DNA of 16,455 nt from Scatosoma sp045632625 (GTDB lineage: Bacteria; Bacillota; Clostridia; Christensenellales; Borkfalkiaceae). The stretch covers positions 1 through 16,455 of the forward strand of contig JAZQWZ010000145.1 in assembly GCA_045632625.1 (NCBI GenBank). The letters run 5' to 3'. Within the stretch, counting starts at the first letter, position 1; each line of letters begins with the position of its first letter. Shown one piece after another: positions 1 to 5,998 of the stretch. The notes under the pieces are model-generated. The model saw only the letters and a list, made by a program, of their open reading frames with translations. It made no database searches and was not told the DNA's origin. A program made the translations under genes and the position numbers.

Positions 1-47
1 CCGTTTTAAAGCTGTATCAAAGCATTGCGCCCTCTATCGTGTTTTGA

Positions 48-224
48 CCACAAACGGAGGGGCGTTTTTGGGCGGATAAATGGTGTAGGGATGAAAAGCA
101 TACCTATCATCAATTTTTGTTGAAATCGGTTGGAAAGAAAGTATTTCCTATGAGTTATACGACGATTGTAGATATGGCGGATTTATCTATTACCTTTGAA
201 AAAGTGTTCGATGAAGCAGATTAA
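48..224 (+). pseudogene. C-terminal remnant of an unidentified protein (possible Ntn-hydrolase tail)
   Basis: A reading frame is open from just after a TGA at 45-47 to a TAA at 222-224 and encodes about 58 residues with coding-like composition (for example FLLKSVGKKVFPMSYTTIVD). No convincing start or ribosome binding site precedes it; the only in-frame ATG, at 150, would give 24 residues. Another frame is open from base 2 to a stop at 77-79, so the two may be parts of one gene broken by a frameshift. The SYTTIVDMADLSITF pattern resembles the last strand of choloylglycine-hydrolase/C45-type amidases, where a Y-x-x-x-(D/N) turn is followed by a short strand, but this is only an impression. It could instead be an intact short ORF or the natural end of a gene lying upstream of the window. 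Confidence 0.3.
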
Positions 225-248
225 AAACACCTTTATAGGAGAAAAATT

Positions 249-689
249 ATGATTAAGATTACAAATTATCAACAACTCAAATCCTATTTCGACGTGCCCC
301 AAGAAGCGTTGGATTTTTTGGCGAATGCAAACAAGGATACGCAGTGTGGTAAATATGTATTCAGCGACGATTGCTTTATCAACGTGATCACGGTAGAAAC
401 AACAGCGGAAGCGACCAAGATGATGGAAGCGCACGTACAATTTGTCGACGTGCAATTTATGCTTGACGGAGAAGAAAAAATTTACTATACCGATAAAACG
501 GCGTTGGAACTTGGTCAAGAATACGACGAAAAGAAGGACCGTTCTTTCTATAAATGGACGAAAGCGGACGAGGTAACCTATAAAACGGGCGAAGGCGTGG
601 TATTATACCAAAACGAAGCGCACTTGCCCGGTTGTGCGGTAGGCGCACCTATGACCATTAAAAAAGCGGTTATTAAAATTAGAAACTAA
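249..689 (+). CDS. YhcH/YjgK/YiaL (TabA-like) family protein
   Basis: This 146-residue protein matches the YhcH/YjgK/YiaL family (DUF386), a small cupin-like beta-barrel linked to sialic acid and other sugar catabolism; E. coli TabA is a biofilm-related member. The signature stretch EAHVQFVDVQFMLDGEE lies at about residues 58-74, with a later YQNEAHLPG containing the second His, and the C-terminus ends in the usual strand KKAVIKIRN. The conserved Glu and His residues are those expected to hold a metal in the barrel. Length is typical (about 150). The start is supported by AGGAG at 237-241. It opens a run of close-set same-strand genes, but no sugar transporter or sialic acid gene is nearby, so its substrate cannot be inferred from context. 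Confidence 0.85.
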   Translation: MIKITNYQQLKSYFDVPQEALDFLANANKDTQCGKYVFSDDCFINVITVETTAEATKMMEAHVQFVDVQFMLDGEEKIYYTDKTALELGQEYDEKKDRSFYKWTKADEVTYKTGEGVVLYQNEAHLPGCAVGAPMTIKKAVIKIRN

Positions 690-707
690 ACGCAAAAAAG
701 GGATAGC

Positions 708-1394
708 ATGTATAACAAATCTTTGCTGGATAAACTGGATAGAAAATTTGGGCGGTACGCCATCAAGAATTTGATGACGATTATCGTTTTCGGTACGCTT
801 GGCGTGTGGCTGTTCGATATGGTTTTGAGTATACGCGCGGGCGTGTTTCTTAGCGATTACTTGTATTTTGATCGCGCGGCGATTTTGCGCGGACAGGTAT
901 GGCGGCTTGTTACGTTTATATTTGTGCCGTCAAGCTGGCAGTTGTTCTACCTTGCCGTTTCCCTATATTTTTACTGGCTTATCGGTAACAGCTTAGAAAG
1001 TGAATGGGGATCGTTTAAATTTGACGTATTTTATTTATGCGGCGTGCTTGGCTCGGTGGCGTTTGGGTTTATCACAGGGTTTGCTACGGCAGAATATTTG
1101 AATATGTCGCTGTTTTTGGCGTTTGCCATTTTATATCCTGACCATCAGGTTTTGATGTTTTTCCTTATTCCCATCAAGATGAAGTGGCTTGCTTTGGTGG
1201 ATTTATTACTTTTGCTTTTTTGGTTTGTCGTGGGCAGTTGGCCCGTTCGTGTTGCGCTGCTTGTTGCGTTTGCGAATATCGCGCTGTTCTTCTGGAAACG
1301 CGCGTATTACCGTGTAAAAAATTATTTTCGACGCCGAAAATGGAAAAAGCAATCTAAGCGTCCCGACGATAACGAATATCCCTTTGATTTGTAA
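708..1394 (+). CDS. Rhomboid-fold membrane protein, probably proteolytically inactive
   Basis: This 228-residue polytopic membrane protein starts with a short cytoplasmic segment and a first membrane helix at about residues 22-42. A GQVWRLVTF stretch follows, matching the rhomboid L1-loop WR motif, then several more helices to about residue 202 and a very basic cytoplasmic tail (RRRKWKKQSKR). The segment SLYFYWLIGNSLESEWG aligns with rhomboid TM2. There the usual His and Asn of active proteases are replaced (Tyr and Ser by my alignment). No GxSG appears in the TM4 region, which reads NMSLFLAFA, and no catalytic His follows. I therefore infer an inactive rhomboid-like protein that may bind or chaperone membrane proteins rather than cut them. 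It sits 18 bases after the YhcH-family gene and 11 bases before the pseudouridine synthase gene. Confidence 0.75.
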   Translation: MYNKSLLDKLDRKFGRYAIKNLMTIIVFGTLGVWLFDMVLSIRAGVFLSDYLYFDRAAILRGQVWRLVTFIFVPSSWQLFYLAVSLYFYWLIGNSLESEWGSFKFDVFYLCGVLGSVAFGFITGFATAEYLNMSLFLAFAILYPDHQVLMFFLIPIKMKWLALVDLLLLLFWFVVGSWPVRVALLVAFANIALFFWKRAYYRVKNYFRRRKWKKQSKRPDDNEYPFDL

Positions 1395-1405
1395 TAGGAG
1401 CAAAT

Positions 1406-2401
1406 ATGCGTAGCAGAGATCACGAAAGAAAAATACAAAAACGCAGTGGGCAGGTACGCGACGAACGCGACGTGGCACCCAAATATACGGCAAATTATAA
1501 AGTCAATTACAGCGATACGCTGTTGGCGTTTTTGCTAAAAAAATGCAATACGTCGCGCAACAACGTGAAATCACTTTTGGCGCGCAGACAAGTGCTGGTA
1601 AACGGCAATTTGGTAACGCAGTTTGATTATCCTTTAGCAAAGGACGACGAGGTGAAAATTTCTAAAACGTCGGTGGCTGGCGCGGTACGCAGCGCGCCGG
1701 TTAATAAGGCAAAACAAAAACCTGTCTTGTCCGTGCGTAGCGGTGGGCTTGGCAATTTGAAAATTATTTATGAGGACGAAGATTTTATCGCAGTGGATAA
1801 GCCGGAGGGTTTACTTTCCGTGGAAAGCGATAAGGATACCGAGAGTGCGTATTTTTACGTTTCATCCTATTTGGCGGCGCAGGGTAAAAACGTGCGTCCG
1901 TACGTATTGCACCGCATTGACAAGGAAACGTCGGGCGTGCTGGTATTTGCAAAGAATATTAAATTGCATTCTATGCTGAAAATGCACTGGAACGAGTTGG
2001 TTTCTTTACGTGAATATTACGCTGTGGCGGAAGGCGTTTTTGCTGTGAAAGCGGATACGATTGTTTCCTACTTAAAAGAAAATAAAAACAATTTAACCTA
2101 TTCGACAAACGACCCGACGGGGCAAAAGGCGATTACCCATTACGAAGTGCAAAAGCAAACGGATGAATTTTCGCTTTTGCGTGTAAAAATCGATACGGGC
2201 AGAAAAAATCAAATCCGCGTGCATTTAAAAGAAAAAGGGCATTCGATTGTCGGTGATGAAAAATACGGGCACACCAAGGACCCGTTGAAACGGTTGGGCT
2301 TGCACGCGTCGGCGTTGGAATTTGTGCATCCTATCACCAAGCAAGTGCTGTGTTTCCGAGCGCCCGTGCCTGCCTCGTTTAGAGAATTGTTTAACAGGTG
2401 A
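1406..2401 (+). CDS. RluA-family RNA pseudouridine synthase with S4 domain
   Basis: This 331-residue protein isomerises uridine to pseudouridine in rRNA or tRNA. A basic N-terminal extension of about 30 residues precedes an S4 RNA-binding domain at about residues 35-85 (LLAFLLKKCNTSRNNVKSLL and VLVNG), then a linker and the catalytic domain from about residue 115. The family motif reads HRIDKETSG, with the catalytic Asp at residue 172. Downstream TGRKNQIRVHL and HSIVGDEKYG match the other conserved RluA blocks. The basic leader is somewhat longer than in typical RluD homologues. The exact RNA target cannot be told from sequence. Start at ATG 1406 after AGGAG at about 1396-1400. Its stop overlaps the luxS ribosome binding site, implying coupled translation. 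Confidence 0.92.
   Translation: MRSRDHERKIQKRSGQVRDERDVAPKYTANYKVNYSDTLLAFLLKKCNTSRNNVKSLLARRQVLVNGNLVTQFDYPLAKDDEVKISKTSVAGAVRSAPVNKAKQKPVLSVRSGGLGNLKIIYEDEDFIAVDKPEGLLSVESDKDTESAYFYVSSYLAAQGKNVRPYVLHRIDKETSGVLVFAKNIKLHSMLKMHWNELVSLREYYAVAEGVFAVKADTIVSYLKENKNNLTYSTNDPTGQKAITHYEVQKQTDEFSLLRVKIDTGRKNQIRVHLKEKGHSIVGDEKYGHTKDPLKRLGLHASALEFVHPITKQVLCFRAPVPASFRELFNR
2396..2400 (+). promoter_or_regulatory. luxS ribosome binding site overlapping the upstream stop codon
   Basis: AGGTG lies five bases before ATG 2406 and overlaps the TGA at 2399-2401 that ends the pseudouridine synthase gene. This supports the start at 2406 rather than an in-frame ATG at 2322, and suggests translational coupling of the two genes. 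Confidence 0.65.
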
Positions 2402-2405
2402 ACGT

Positions 2406-2867
2406 ATGAAAAAGATAGCAAGCTTTACAGTCAATCACGATATTTTAGAACGCGGTATGTATATTTCGCGTGTGGACGGCGACGTAGTAACCTACGATAT
2501 TCGTATGAAAAAGCCTAACGCGGGCGATTATTTGTGTATGTCCGCGGCGCATACGCTTGAACATTTGTTGGCGACGTTTATGCGCAATAGCAAGCGTTCA
2601 GACGAAGTCATTTACGTGGGGCCGATGGGTTGCAGAACGGGCTTTTACGTGCTTTTGCGCGATAGTGTTGGCAAGGCAGATGCGATTGCGCTGGTGAAAA
2701 GCGCTATGCAATTTGCCCGTGATTTTCAAGGAAATATCCCCGGGAATACGCGGATAGAGTGCGGTAATTATCTCGACCATGATTTGGTTGGAGCAAAGCA
2801 AGAAGCAAAAGAAATGTGCGCCGTGTTAGAAAACTGGACGGAACAACAGCTTACGTATAAGGAGTGA
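2406..2867 (+). CDS. luxS: S-ribosylhomocysteine lyase LuxS
   Basis: LuxS cleaves S-ribosylhomocysteine to homocysteine and the AI-2 precursor DPD in the cytosol, closing the activated methyl cycle. The 153-residue protein has the normal family length. The zinc-binding HTLEH motif is present (His49, Glu52, His53). GPMGCRTGFY holds the conserved Cys76, matching Cys84 of the Bacillus enzyme, and ECGNY gives the third zinc ligand Cys119. The DIRMKKPN block near residue 31 is the usual substrate-site region. An upstream in-frame ATG at 2322 would add 28 residues encoded inside the preceding gene and is rejected. No mtnN/pfs or methionine-cycle gene lies nearby, so the placement looks coincidental. 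Confidence 0.97.
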   Translation: MKKIASFTVNHDILERGMYISRVDGDVVTYDIRMKKPNAGDYLCMSAAHTLEHLLATFMRNSKRSDEVIYVGPMGCRTGFYVLLRDSVGKADAIALVKSAMQFARDFQGNIPGNTRIECGNYLDHDLVGAKQEAKEMCAVLENWTEQQLTYKE

Positions 2868-2874
2868 AAAAAGG

Positions 2875-3396
2875 ATGAACGAAACGTTGCAAACGATACT
2901 TTCGCGCAAGAGCGTGAAGAAATATAAACCGGACGCAGTGCCTAAGCAACTCATTGACCAAATCGTGCGCGCGGGTATGCAAGCGCCGACGGGCTTGAAT
3001 AAGCAATCGCCCATTATTTTGGCGGTTACCGATAAGCAGGTACGCGATCAATTATCTAAACTGAATGCGGGCAAAGATCCGTTTTTCCGTAGCGATCCGT
3101 TCTACGGCGCGCCTTGCGTGTTGGTGGTTTTGGCGAAAAAGGACGTGTTTACGCACGTGTACGACGGCTCGCTTGTGATGGGGAATTTGTTGCTTGCAGC
3201 GCATGCCTTAGGGCTTGGCGCGTGCTGGATTCATCGAGCAAAAGAAACGTTTGAAATGGAAGAAGGCAAAGAAATTTTGCGGTCCTTGGGGTTAAATCCC
3301 GACGAATACGAAGGGATTGGGAACTGTATCGTGGGGTATGCCGATATGCAACCTGCCGAAAAACCTAGAAAGGAAAACTGGGTATATTATATTTAA
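2875..3396 (+). CDS. Nitroreductase family FMN protein
   Basis: This 173-residue protein belongs to the NfsA/FRP-type nitroreductase superfamily: dimeric flavoproteins that use NAD(P)H to reduce nitroaromatics, quinones or flavins. The N-terminal block ILSRKSVKKYKP (residues 8-19) is the FMN-phosphate-binding Arg/Ser/Tyr region. APTGLNKQSP (about residues 37-46) corresponds to the family's AP-S-NQ-P flavin-contact segment, and GLGACWI (about residues 115-121) is the usual Gly-rich helix end. The protein is at the short end for the family. The start is supported by AAGGAG at 2859-2864, which overlaps the end of luxS. The true electron acceptor is unknown; no ferredoxin domain is fused. Confidence 0.88.
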   Translation: MNETLQTILSRKSVKKYKPDAVPKQLIDQIVRAGMQAPTGLNKQSPIILAVTDKQVRDQLSKLNAGKDPFFRSDPFYGAPCVLVVLAKKDVFTHVYDGSLVMGNLLLAAHALGLGACWIHRAKETFEMEEGKEILRSLGLNPDEYEGIGNCIVGYADMQPAEKPRKENWVYYI

Positions 3397-3449
3397 AACA
3401 AAGCTCTATTACAACTAAGAAAATATAAACCGAAAGGAGAAAACATAAT

Positions 3450-3641
3450 ATGGAAAACAAAATTGTATGCAACTGCATGAAAGTAACGGAAGCGGATATC
3501 GAAAGCGCTTTGCACAGTAAGCAAAATTTTGCGGACGTGGAAAAGGCGTTTGAACAAGTGCAAATGATTACGCATTGTTCGACAGGCTGCGGCGGTTGTC
3601 ACGATAAGGTGTTGGACGTTATTTCGCAGTTGATGGCATAA
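3450..3641 (+). CDS. BFD-like [2Fe-2S] protein
   Basis: A 63-residue protein of the BFD-like (bacterioferritin-associated ferredoxin) [2Fe-2S] family. It has Cys7 and Cys9 in CNC near the N-terminus and CSTGCGGC (Cys43, Cys47, Cys50) near the C-terminus, the family's C-x-C then C-x2-C arrangement. A helical domain carries the C-terminal pair. In other bacteria such proteins release iron from bacterioferritin or serve as small redox modules of larger enzymes. No bacterioferritin is in the window, so a general electron-transfer role is all that can be inferred. The ribosome binding site AAAGGAG lies at 3435-3441. The 53-base gap before it is the largest in the 249-4452 run, but I see no clear promoter there. 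Confidence 0.85.
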   Translation: MENKIVCNCMKVTEADIESALHSKQNFADVEKAFEQVQMITHCSTGCGGCHDKVLDVISQLMA

Positions 3642-3648
3642 GCGCGTT

Positions 3649-4452
3649 ATGAAAACGGGCGTATCTACCGCATCGCTGTTTTTGCGAAAATATAACGAGC
3701 AGGCACTTCCATTGCTTGCGGATATGGGTGTAAATACGGCGGAAGTGTTTTTGACGACGTACAGCGAATACGGCGAGCCGTTTGCCAGCCAGTTAAAGCA
3801 GGTGCAAAGCGGCGTTTTTGTCAATTCTATACATATTCTAAATACGCAGTTTGAACCGCAGCTGTTCAACGCTCATTCGCGCGCGAAAGCGGATGCGTTT
3901 GCTTGGCTTGACAAAGTGCTGGACAGTGCGCAAATTTTAGGTGCGCCGTATTATACCTTTCACGGCACAGCGCGGATCAAACGCGCGGCACGCTCGGGTA
4001 CGGACGACGATTTTGCGCGTATGCGCGCAGGCTTTCAAGAAATTAGCAACGCCTGTCAAAAACGCGGCGTACGCTTGTGCTTGGAAAACGTGGAATGGGC
4101 TACGTATAATAGACCAGGGGTGTTTAGCGAACTTGTAAAAAGCGTTCCGTCGCTTGGTGGGGTGCTGGATATTAAGCAAGCACGTATTTCAGGGTACCCT
4201 TATCAAACGTATTTGCAAGAAATGGGCGAAAAGCTTTGCTACGTGCACGTTTCCGACGTGGACGAACAAGGTAAAATTTGTCTGCCCGGTAAAGGTACGT
4301 TTGATTTTACTACGCTGATTAAACGTTTGCAAGACGTTGGCTTTGACGGTGCATTGCTCGTAGAAGTGTATACGGGCGATTATAAAGAAGAACAGGAATT
4401 AAAGCTTGCGTGCGAATATTTGGACGAACTTATCGACAAATATAAAAAATGA
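3649..4452 (+). CDS. Xylose isomerase-like TIM barrel protein (sugar phosphate isomerase/epimerase family)
   Basis: A 267-residue protein of the AP_endonuc_2/xylose isomerase-like TIM barrel superfamily. The N-terminus MKTGVSTASLF with LADMGVNTAEVFL is the usual first strand and helix. The expected metal-site residues fall at strand ends: Glu146 (CLENVEW), Asp174 (VLDIKQA), His200 (YVHVSD) and Glu239 (LLVEVY). Members include sugar and polyol epimerases, inosose dehydratases and endonuclease IV; this one resembles the sugar-metabolism side, but the substrate cannot be called. It begins only seven bases after the BFD-like gene without an obvious ribosome binding site, which points to translational coupling. 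It ends the first gene run; the next gene has its own promoter. Confidence 0.85.
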   Translation: MKTGVSTASLFLRKYNEQALPLLADMGVNTAEVFLTTYSEYGEPFASQLKQVQSGVFVNSIHILNTQFEPQLFNAHSRAKADAFAWLDKVLDSAQILGAPYYTFHGTARIKRAARSGTDDDFARMRAGFQEISNACQKRGVRLCLENVEWATYNRPGVFSELVKSVPSLGGVLDIKQARISGYPYQTYLQEMGEKLCYVHVSDVDEQGKICLPGKGTFDFTTLIKRLQDVGFDGALLVEVYTGDYKEEQELKLACEYLDELIDKYKK

Positions 4453-4483
4453 TAAATTTTTTTGAAATTTTTTCCACAAACTG

Positions 4484-4512
4484 TTGACAAACCTATTTTT
4501 ATATGCTATTAT
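4484..4512 (+). promoter_or_regulatory. Strong sigma-A-type promoter of the superoxide reductase operon
   Basis: TTGACA at 4484-4489 is followed 17 bases later by TATTAT at 4507-4512, with TGC directly before the -10 (extended -10). The expected start of transcription is near 4519, giving a leader of about 30 bases before ATG 4550. An inverted repeat surrounds the -10 (separate entry). Confidence 0.85.
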
Positions 4513-4521
4513 ATAAATAGG
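4492..4521. promoter_or_regulatory. Inverted repeat over the -10 box, candidate operator
   Basis: The left arm 4492-4504 (CCTATTTTTATAT) and right arm 4511-4521 (ATATAAATAGG) are reverse complements except for two extra T in the left arm. The -10 lies between and within them, so a bound dimeric repressor would block the promoter. The A/T-rich palindrome is reminiscent of PerR/Fur-family boxes, but the match to the classical PerR box is incomplete, so the regulator is unknown. Confidence 0.5.
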
Positions 4522-4534
4522 ATTGAATATCAAT

Positions 4535-4541
4535 AAAGGAG
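4535..4541 (+). promoter_or_regulatory. Ribosome binding site deciding the superoxide reductase start
   Basis: AAAGGAG eight bases before ATG 4550 fixes the start there. An in-frame ATG at 4523 lies upstream of this site, too close to the predicted transcription start, and would add nine residues not found in the family. Confidence 0.8.
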
Positions 4542-4549
4542 AAACAAGT

Positions 4550-4903
4550 ATGTTAAAATTCTATCAATGTGAAAAATGCAACAAGGTGATTATCAGCAAG
4601 GATGAATTGCGTATTGACGGATATAAAGAAGTAATCCCGTCTTCGACGGACGCGGCGGTGGAAAAGCACGTGCCTGTTGTAACCAAGAAATGTAAGCAAG
4701 TGCAGGTAAACGTAGGCAGCGTTACGCATCCTATGAGTGAAGAACATTTTATCGGTTGGATTGCTTTGGAAACGGAAAAGGGCTATCAAGTACAATACTT
4801 GACGGCAAACGACGCACCCATGGCTTCGTTCACGCTGGCTACGGGCGATAAAGTGGTTGCCGTATACGCATACTGCAATTTGCACGGTATTTGGAAAAAT
4901 TAA
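4550..4903 (+). CDS. Superoxide reductase (desulfoferrodoxin family, incomplete N-terminal iron site)
   Basis: This 117-residue protein reduces superoxide to hydrogen peroxide without making oxygen, the usual defence of anaerobes. All ligands of the catalytic Fe(His)4Cys centre are visible: His40 in EKHVPVV with the conserved Glu38-Lys39 pair, His60 and His66 in GSVTHPMSEEHFIGW, and Cys109 and His112 in CNLHGIW. The N-terminus begins FYQCEKCNKVI, like the first half of a desulforedoxin domain, but the adjacent Cys-Cys pair that completes that FeS4 centre in desulfoferrodoxin is absent and the segment before His40 is divergent. It therefore probably has one iron centre plus a vestigial or altered CxxC. 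It heads a two-gene operon with the flavin reductase-rubredoxin protein, a likely electron donor. Confidence 0.93.
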   Translation: MLKFYQCEKCNKVIISKDELRIDGYKEVIPSSTDAAVEKHVPVVTKKCKQVQVNVGSVTHPMSEEHFIGWIALETEKGYQVQYLTANDAPMASFTLATGDKVVAVYAYCNLHGIWKN

Positions 4904-4916
4904 GCAATAAAAAACA

Positions 4917-4938
4917 GACGGCGCAATAAAACGCCGTC
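4917..4938. terminator. Intercistronic hairpin between superoxide reductase and flavoredoxin-rubredoxin genes
   Basis: GACGGCG (4917-4923) and CGCCGTC (4932-4938) form a perfect 7-bp GC-rich stem with an 8-base loop. On the + strand it is followed by A, not T, so it does not look like an intrinsic terminator in the direction of the genes. It may be an RNA-stabilising or processing element that sets the ratio of the two products. On the - strand it is followed by a T-rich run, so it could stop antisense transcription. Confidence 0.4.
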
Positions 4939-4962
4939 AAAAAACTTTCAGGGGTAAAAGCA

Positions 4963-5583
4963 ATGATTGAAAAGCAAGCGATGTATAAAATTACGTACGG
5001 GCTGTTTATGCTTACCAGCACGGACGGAAAAAAGCAAAACGGTTGTATTGTGAACACGGTAGCGATGATTACCGATAATCCCAAACGCATTACCGTGTTT
5101 GTCAATAAGACAAATTATACGGAAGAGCTGATTAGAAAAACGGGCGTTTTGAACGTGTCGATTTTGACGGAAAGCACGCCGTTTTCCGTGTTTGAACAAT
5201 TTGGTTTTTCGTCGGGACGCGATACGGATAAATTCGCAAATACCAACTATCCCACAACGGAAAACGGATTATATTATTTACCTGAGCATACCAACGCCGT
5301 TTTATCGGGCAAGGTGGTGGGTGTACACGATTACGGCACGCATACCTTGTTTGTGGCGGAAGTGACGGAAGCGAAGGTGCTTTCCGAAGAAAAATCCGTG
5401 ACGTACGAATATTATCAAAACAATATCAAGCCAAAGCCTCAAACAGCGGAGAATGCGCAAAACGGCAAGGGAAAATGGGTTTGCAAAATTTGCGGATATA
5501 CGCACGAAGGGGACGAATTGCCCGCTGATTTCATCTGCCCTTGGTGTAAGCATCCTGCGGAAGATTTTGAAAAAATTTCATAA
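4963..5583 (+). CDS. Flavin reductase-rubredoxin fusion protein (Hrb-like)
   Basis: A 206-residue two-domain redox protein. Residues 1 to about 150 form an FMN-binding flavin reductase (split-barrel) domain: the start MYKITYGLFMLTS, the NGCIVNTVAMIT block and the VLNVSIL strand are typical of the flavoredoxin branch. A short linker leads to a C-terminal rubredoxin domain with Cys174, Cys177, Cys192 and Cys195 (WVCKICGY, CPWCKHP), of the short kind seen in rubrerythrins. Such fusions resemble the high-molecular-weight rubredoxin of acetogens and pass electrons from NAD(P)H oxidoreductases to oxygen- or superoxide-reducing proteins. Its place 59 bases after the superoxide reductase gene, with no promoter between, supports a role as that enzyme's electron donor. 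Met at 4981 is an alternative start; the ribosome binding site (GGGG at 4951-4954) is weak. Confidence 0.88.
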   Translation: MIEKQAMYKITYGLFMLTSTDGKKQNGCIVNTVAMITDNPKRITVFVNKTNYTEELIRKTGVLNVSILTESTPFSVFEQFGFSSGRDTDKFANTNYPTTENGLYYLPEHTNAVLSGKVVGVHDYGTHTLFVAEVTEAKVLSEEKSVTYEYYQNNIKPKPQTAENAQNGKGKWVCKICGYTHEGDELPADFICPWCKHPAEDFEKIS

Positions 5584-5680
5584 AAATAGATTTTTTCTTA
5601 TTCTTCGACAAATATTTTGCGTATGTATAAAGGAAAAGTGAAAATTTCCATAAAAAGGTACAAAAACCGCGAAAAAAAAC

Positions 5681-5709
5681 TTGACATTACCTTTTTTACT
5701 TGCTATAAT
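5681..5709 (+). promoter_or_regulatory. Consensus promoter of rpsU
   Basis: TTGACA at 5681-5686, a 17-base spacer and TATAAT at 5704-5709 are a perfect sigma-A-type consensus, with TGC in front of the -10. Transcription should begin near 5716, giving a leader of about 40 bases. The 97 bases before it (5584-5680) are A/T-rich; I see no gene or strong hairpin there. Confidence 0.88.
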
Positions 5710-5750
5710 TACGGAGTAAAATAAAAACGCATCGGCAAAGGTTGGTGAAA

Positions 5751-5755
5751 AAGGA
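5751..5755 (+). promoter_or_regulatory. Abnormally placed ribosome binding site of rpsU
   Basis: AAGGA touches the ATG at 5756 with no spacer, and the only other candidate, AAAGG at 5737-5741, is 14 bases away. Both spacings are poor for normal initiation. See the finding on the rpsU leader. Confidence 0.45.
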
Positions 5756-5932
5756 ATGTCTACGGTAAAAGTTGGTGAAAACGAAAACGTTGAAAGCGCG
5801 CTTCGTCGCTTCAAAAGAAAGTGCTCCCGCGACGGTATTATCGGTGATTTGAGAAAGAAGGAATTTTATGAAAAACCTTCCGTAAGAAGAAAGAAAAAAT
5901 CCGAAGCGGCTCGTAAGAGAAGCAGAAACTAA
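5756..5932 (+). CDS. rpsU: Small ribosomal subunit protein bS21
   Basis: A 58-residue basic protein of the 30S subunit that sits near the 3' end of 16S rRNA and helps mRNA binding. The sequence begins MSTVKVGENENVESALRRFK, the classic bS21 start, and continues RKCSRDGIIGDLRKKEFYEKP with a C-terminal run of Arg and Lys, as in other Firmicutes. The length is normal (57-60). It has its own consensus promoter and a strong terminator, so it looks monocistronic, with some read-through possible into the next gene. In many Clostridia rpsU is followed by yqeY (GatB/YqeY); here the follower is an unrelated protein. Confidence 0.96.
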   Translation: MSTVKVGENENVESALRRFKRKCSRDGIIGDLRKKEFYEKPSVRRKKKSEAARKRSRN

Positions 5933-5938
5933 AAAAAG

Positions 5939-5964
5939 AAGCTCACAGGGATGTGAGCTTTTTT
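5939..5964 (+). terminator. Intrinsic terminator after rpsU
   Basis: AAGCTCACA (5939-5947) pairs perfectly with TGTGAGCTT (5952-5960) around a GGGA loop, and six T run from 5959 to 5964. It lies seven bases after the rpsU stop. Confidence 0.9.
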
Positions 5965-5998
5965 GTTGCAAAAAATGTCGAAAAAAGAGGTGAAAGGT

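Noticed and set aside
52..69. AAACG/CGTTT hairpin followed by T, a possible terminator near the left edge
   Set aside because: Only five pairs with a short T run, and it lies where two frames appear to be coding, so it is not convincing.
4453..4483. Possible terminator after the TIM barrel gene
   Set aside because: There are runs of T but no GC-containing stem; read-through into the superoxide reductase operon cannot be excluded.
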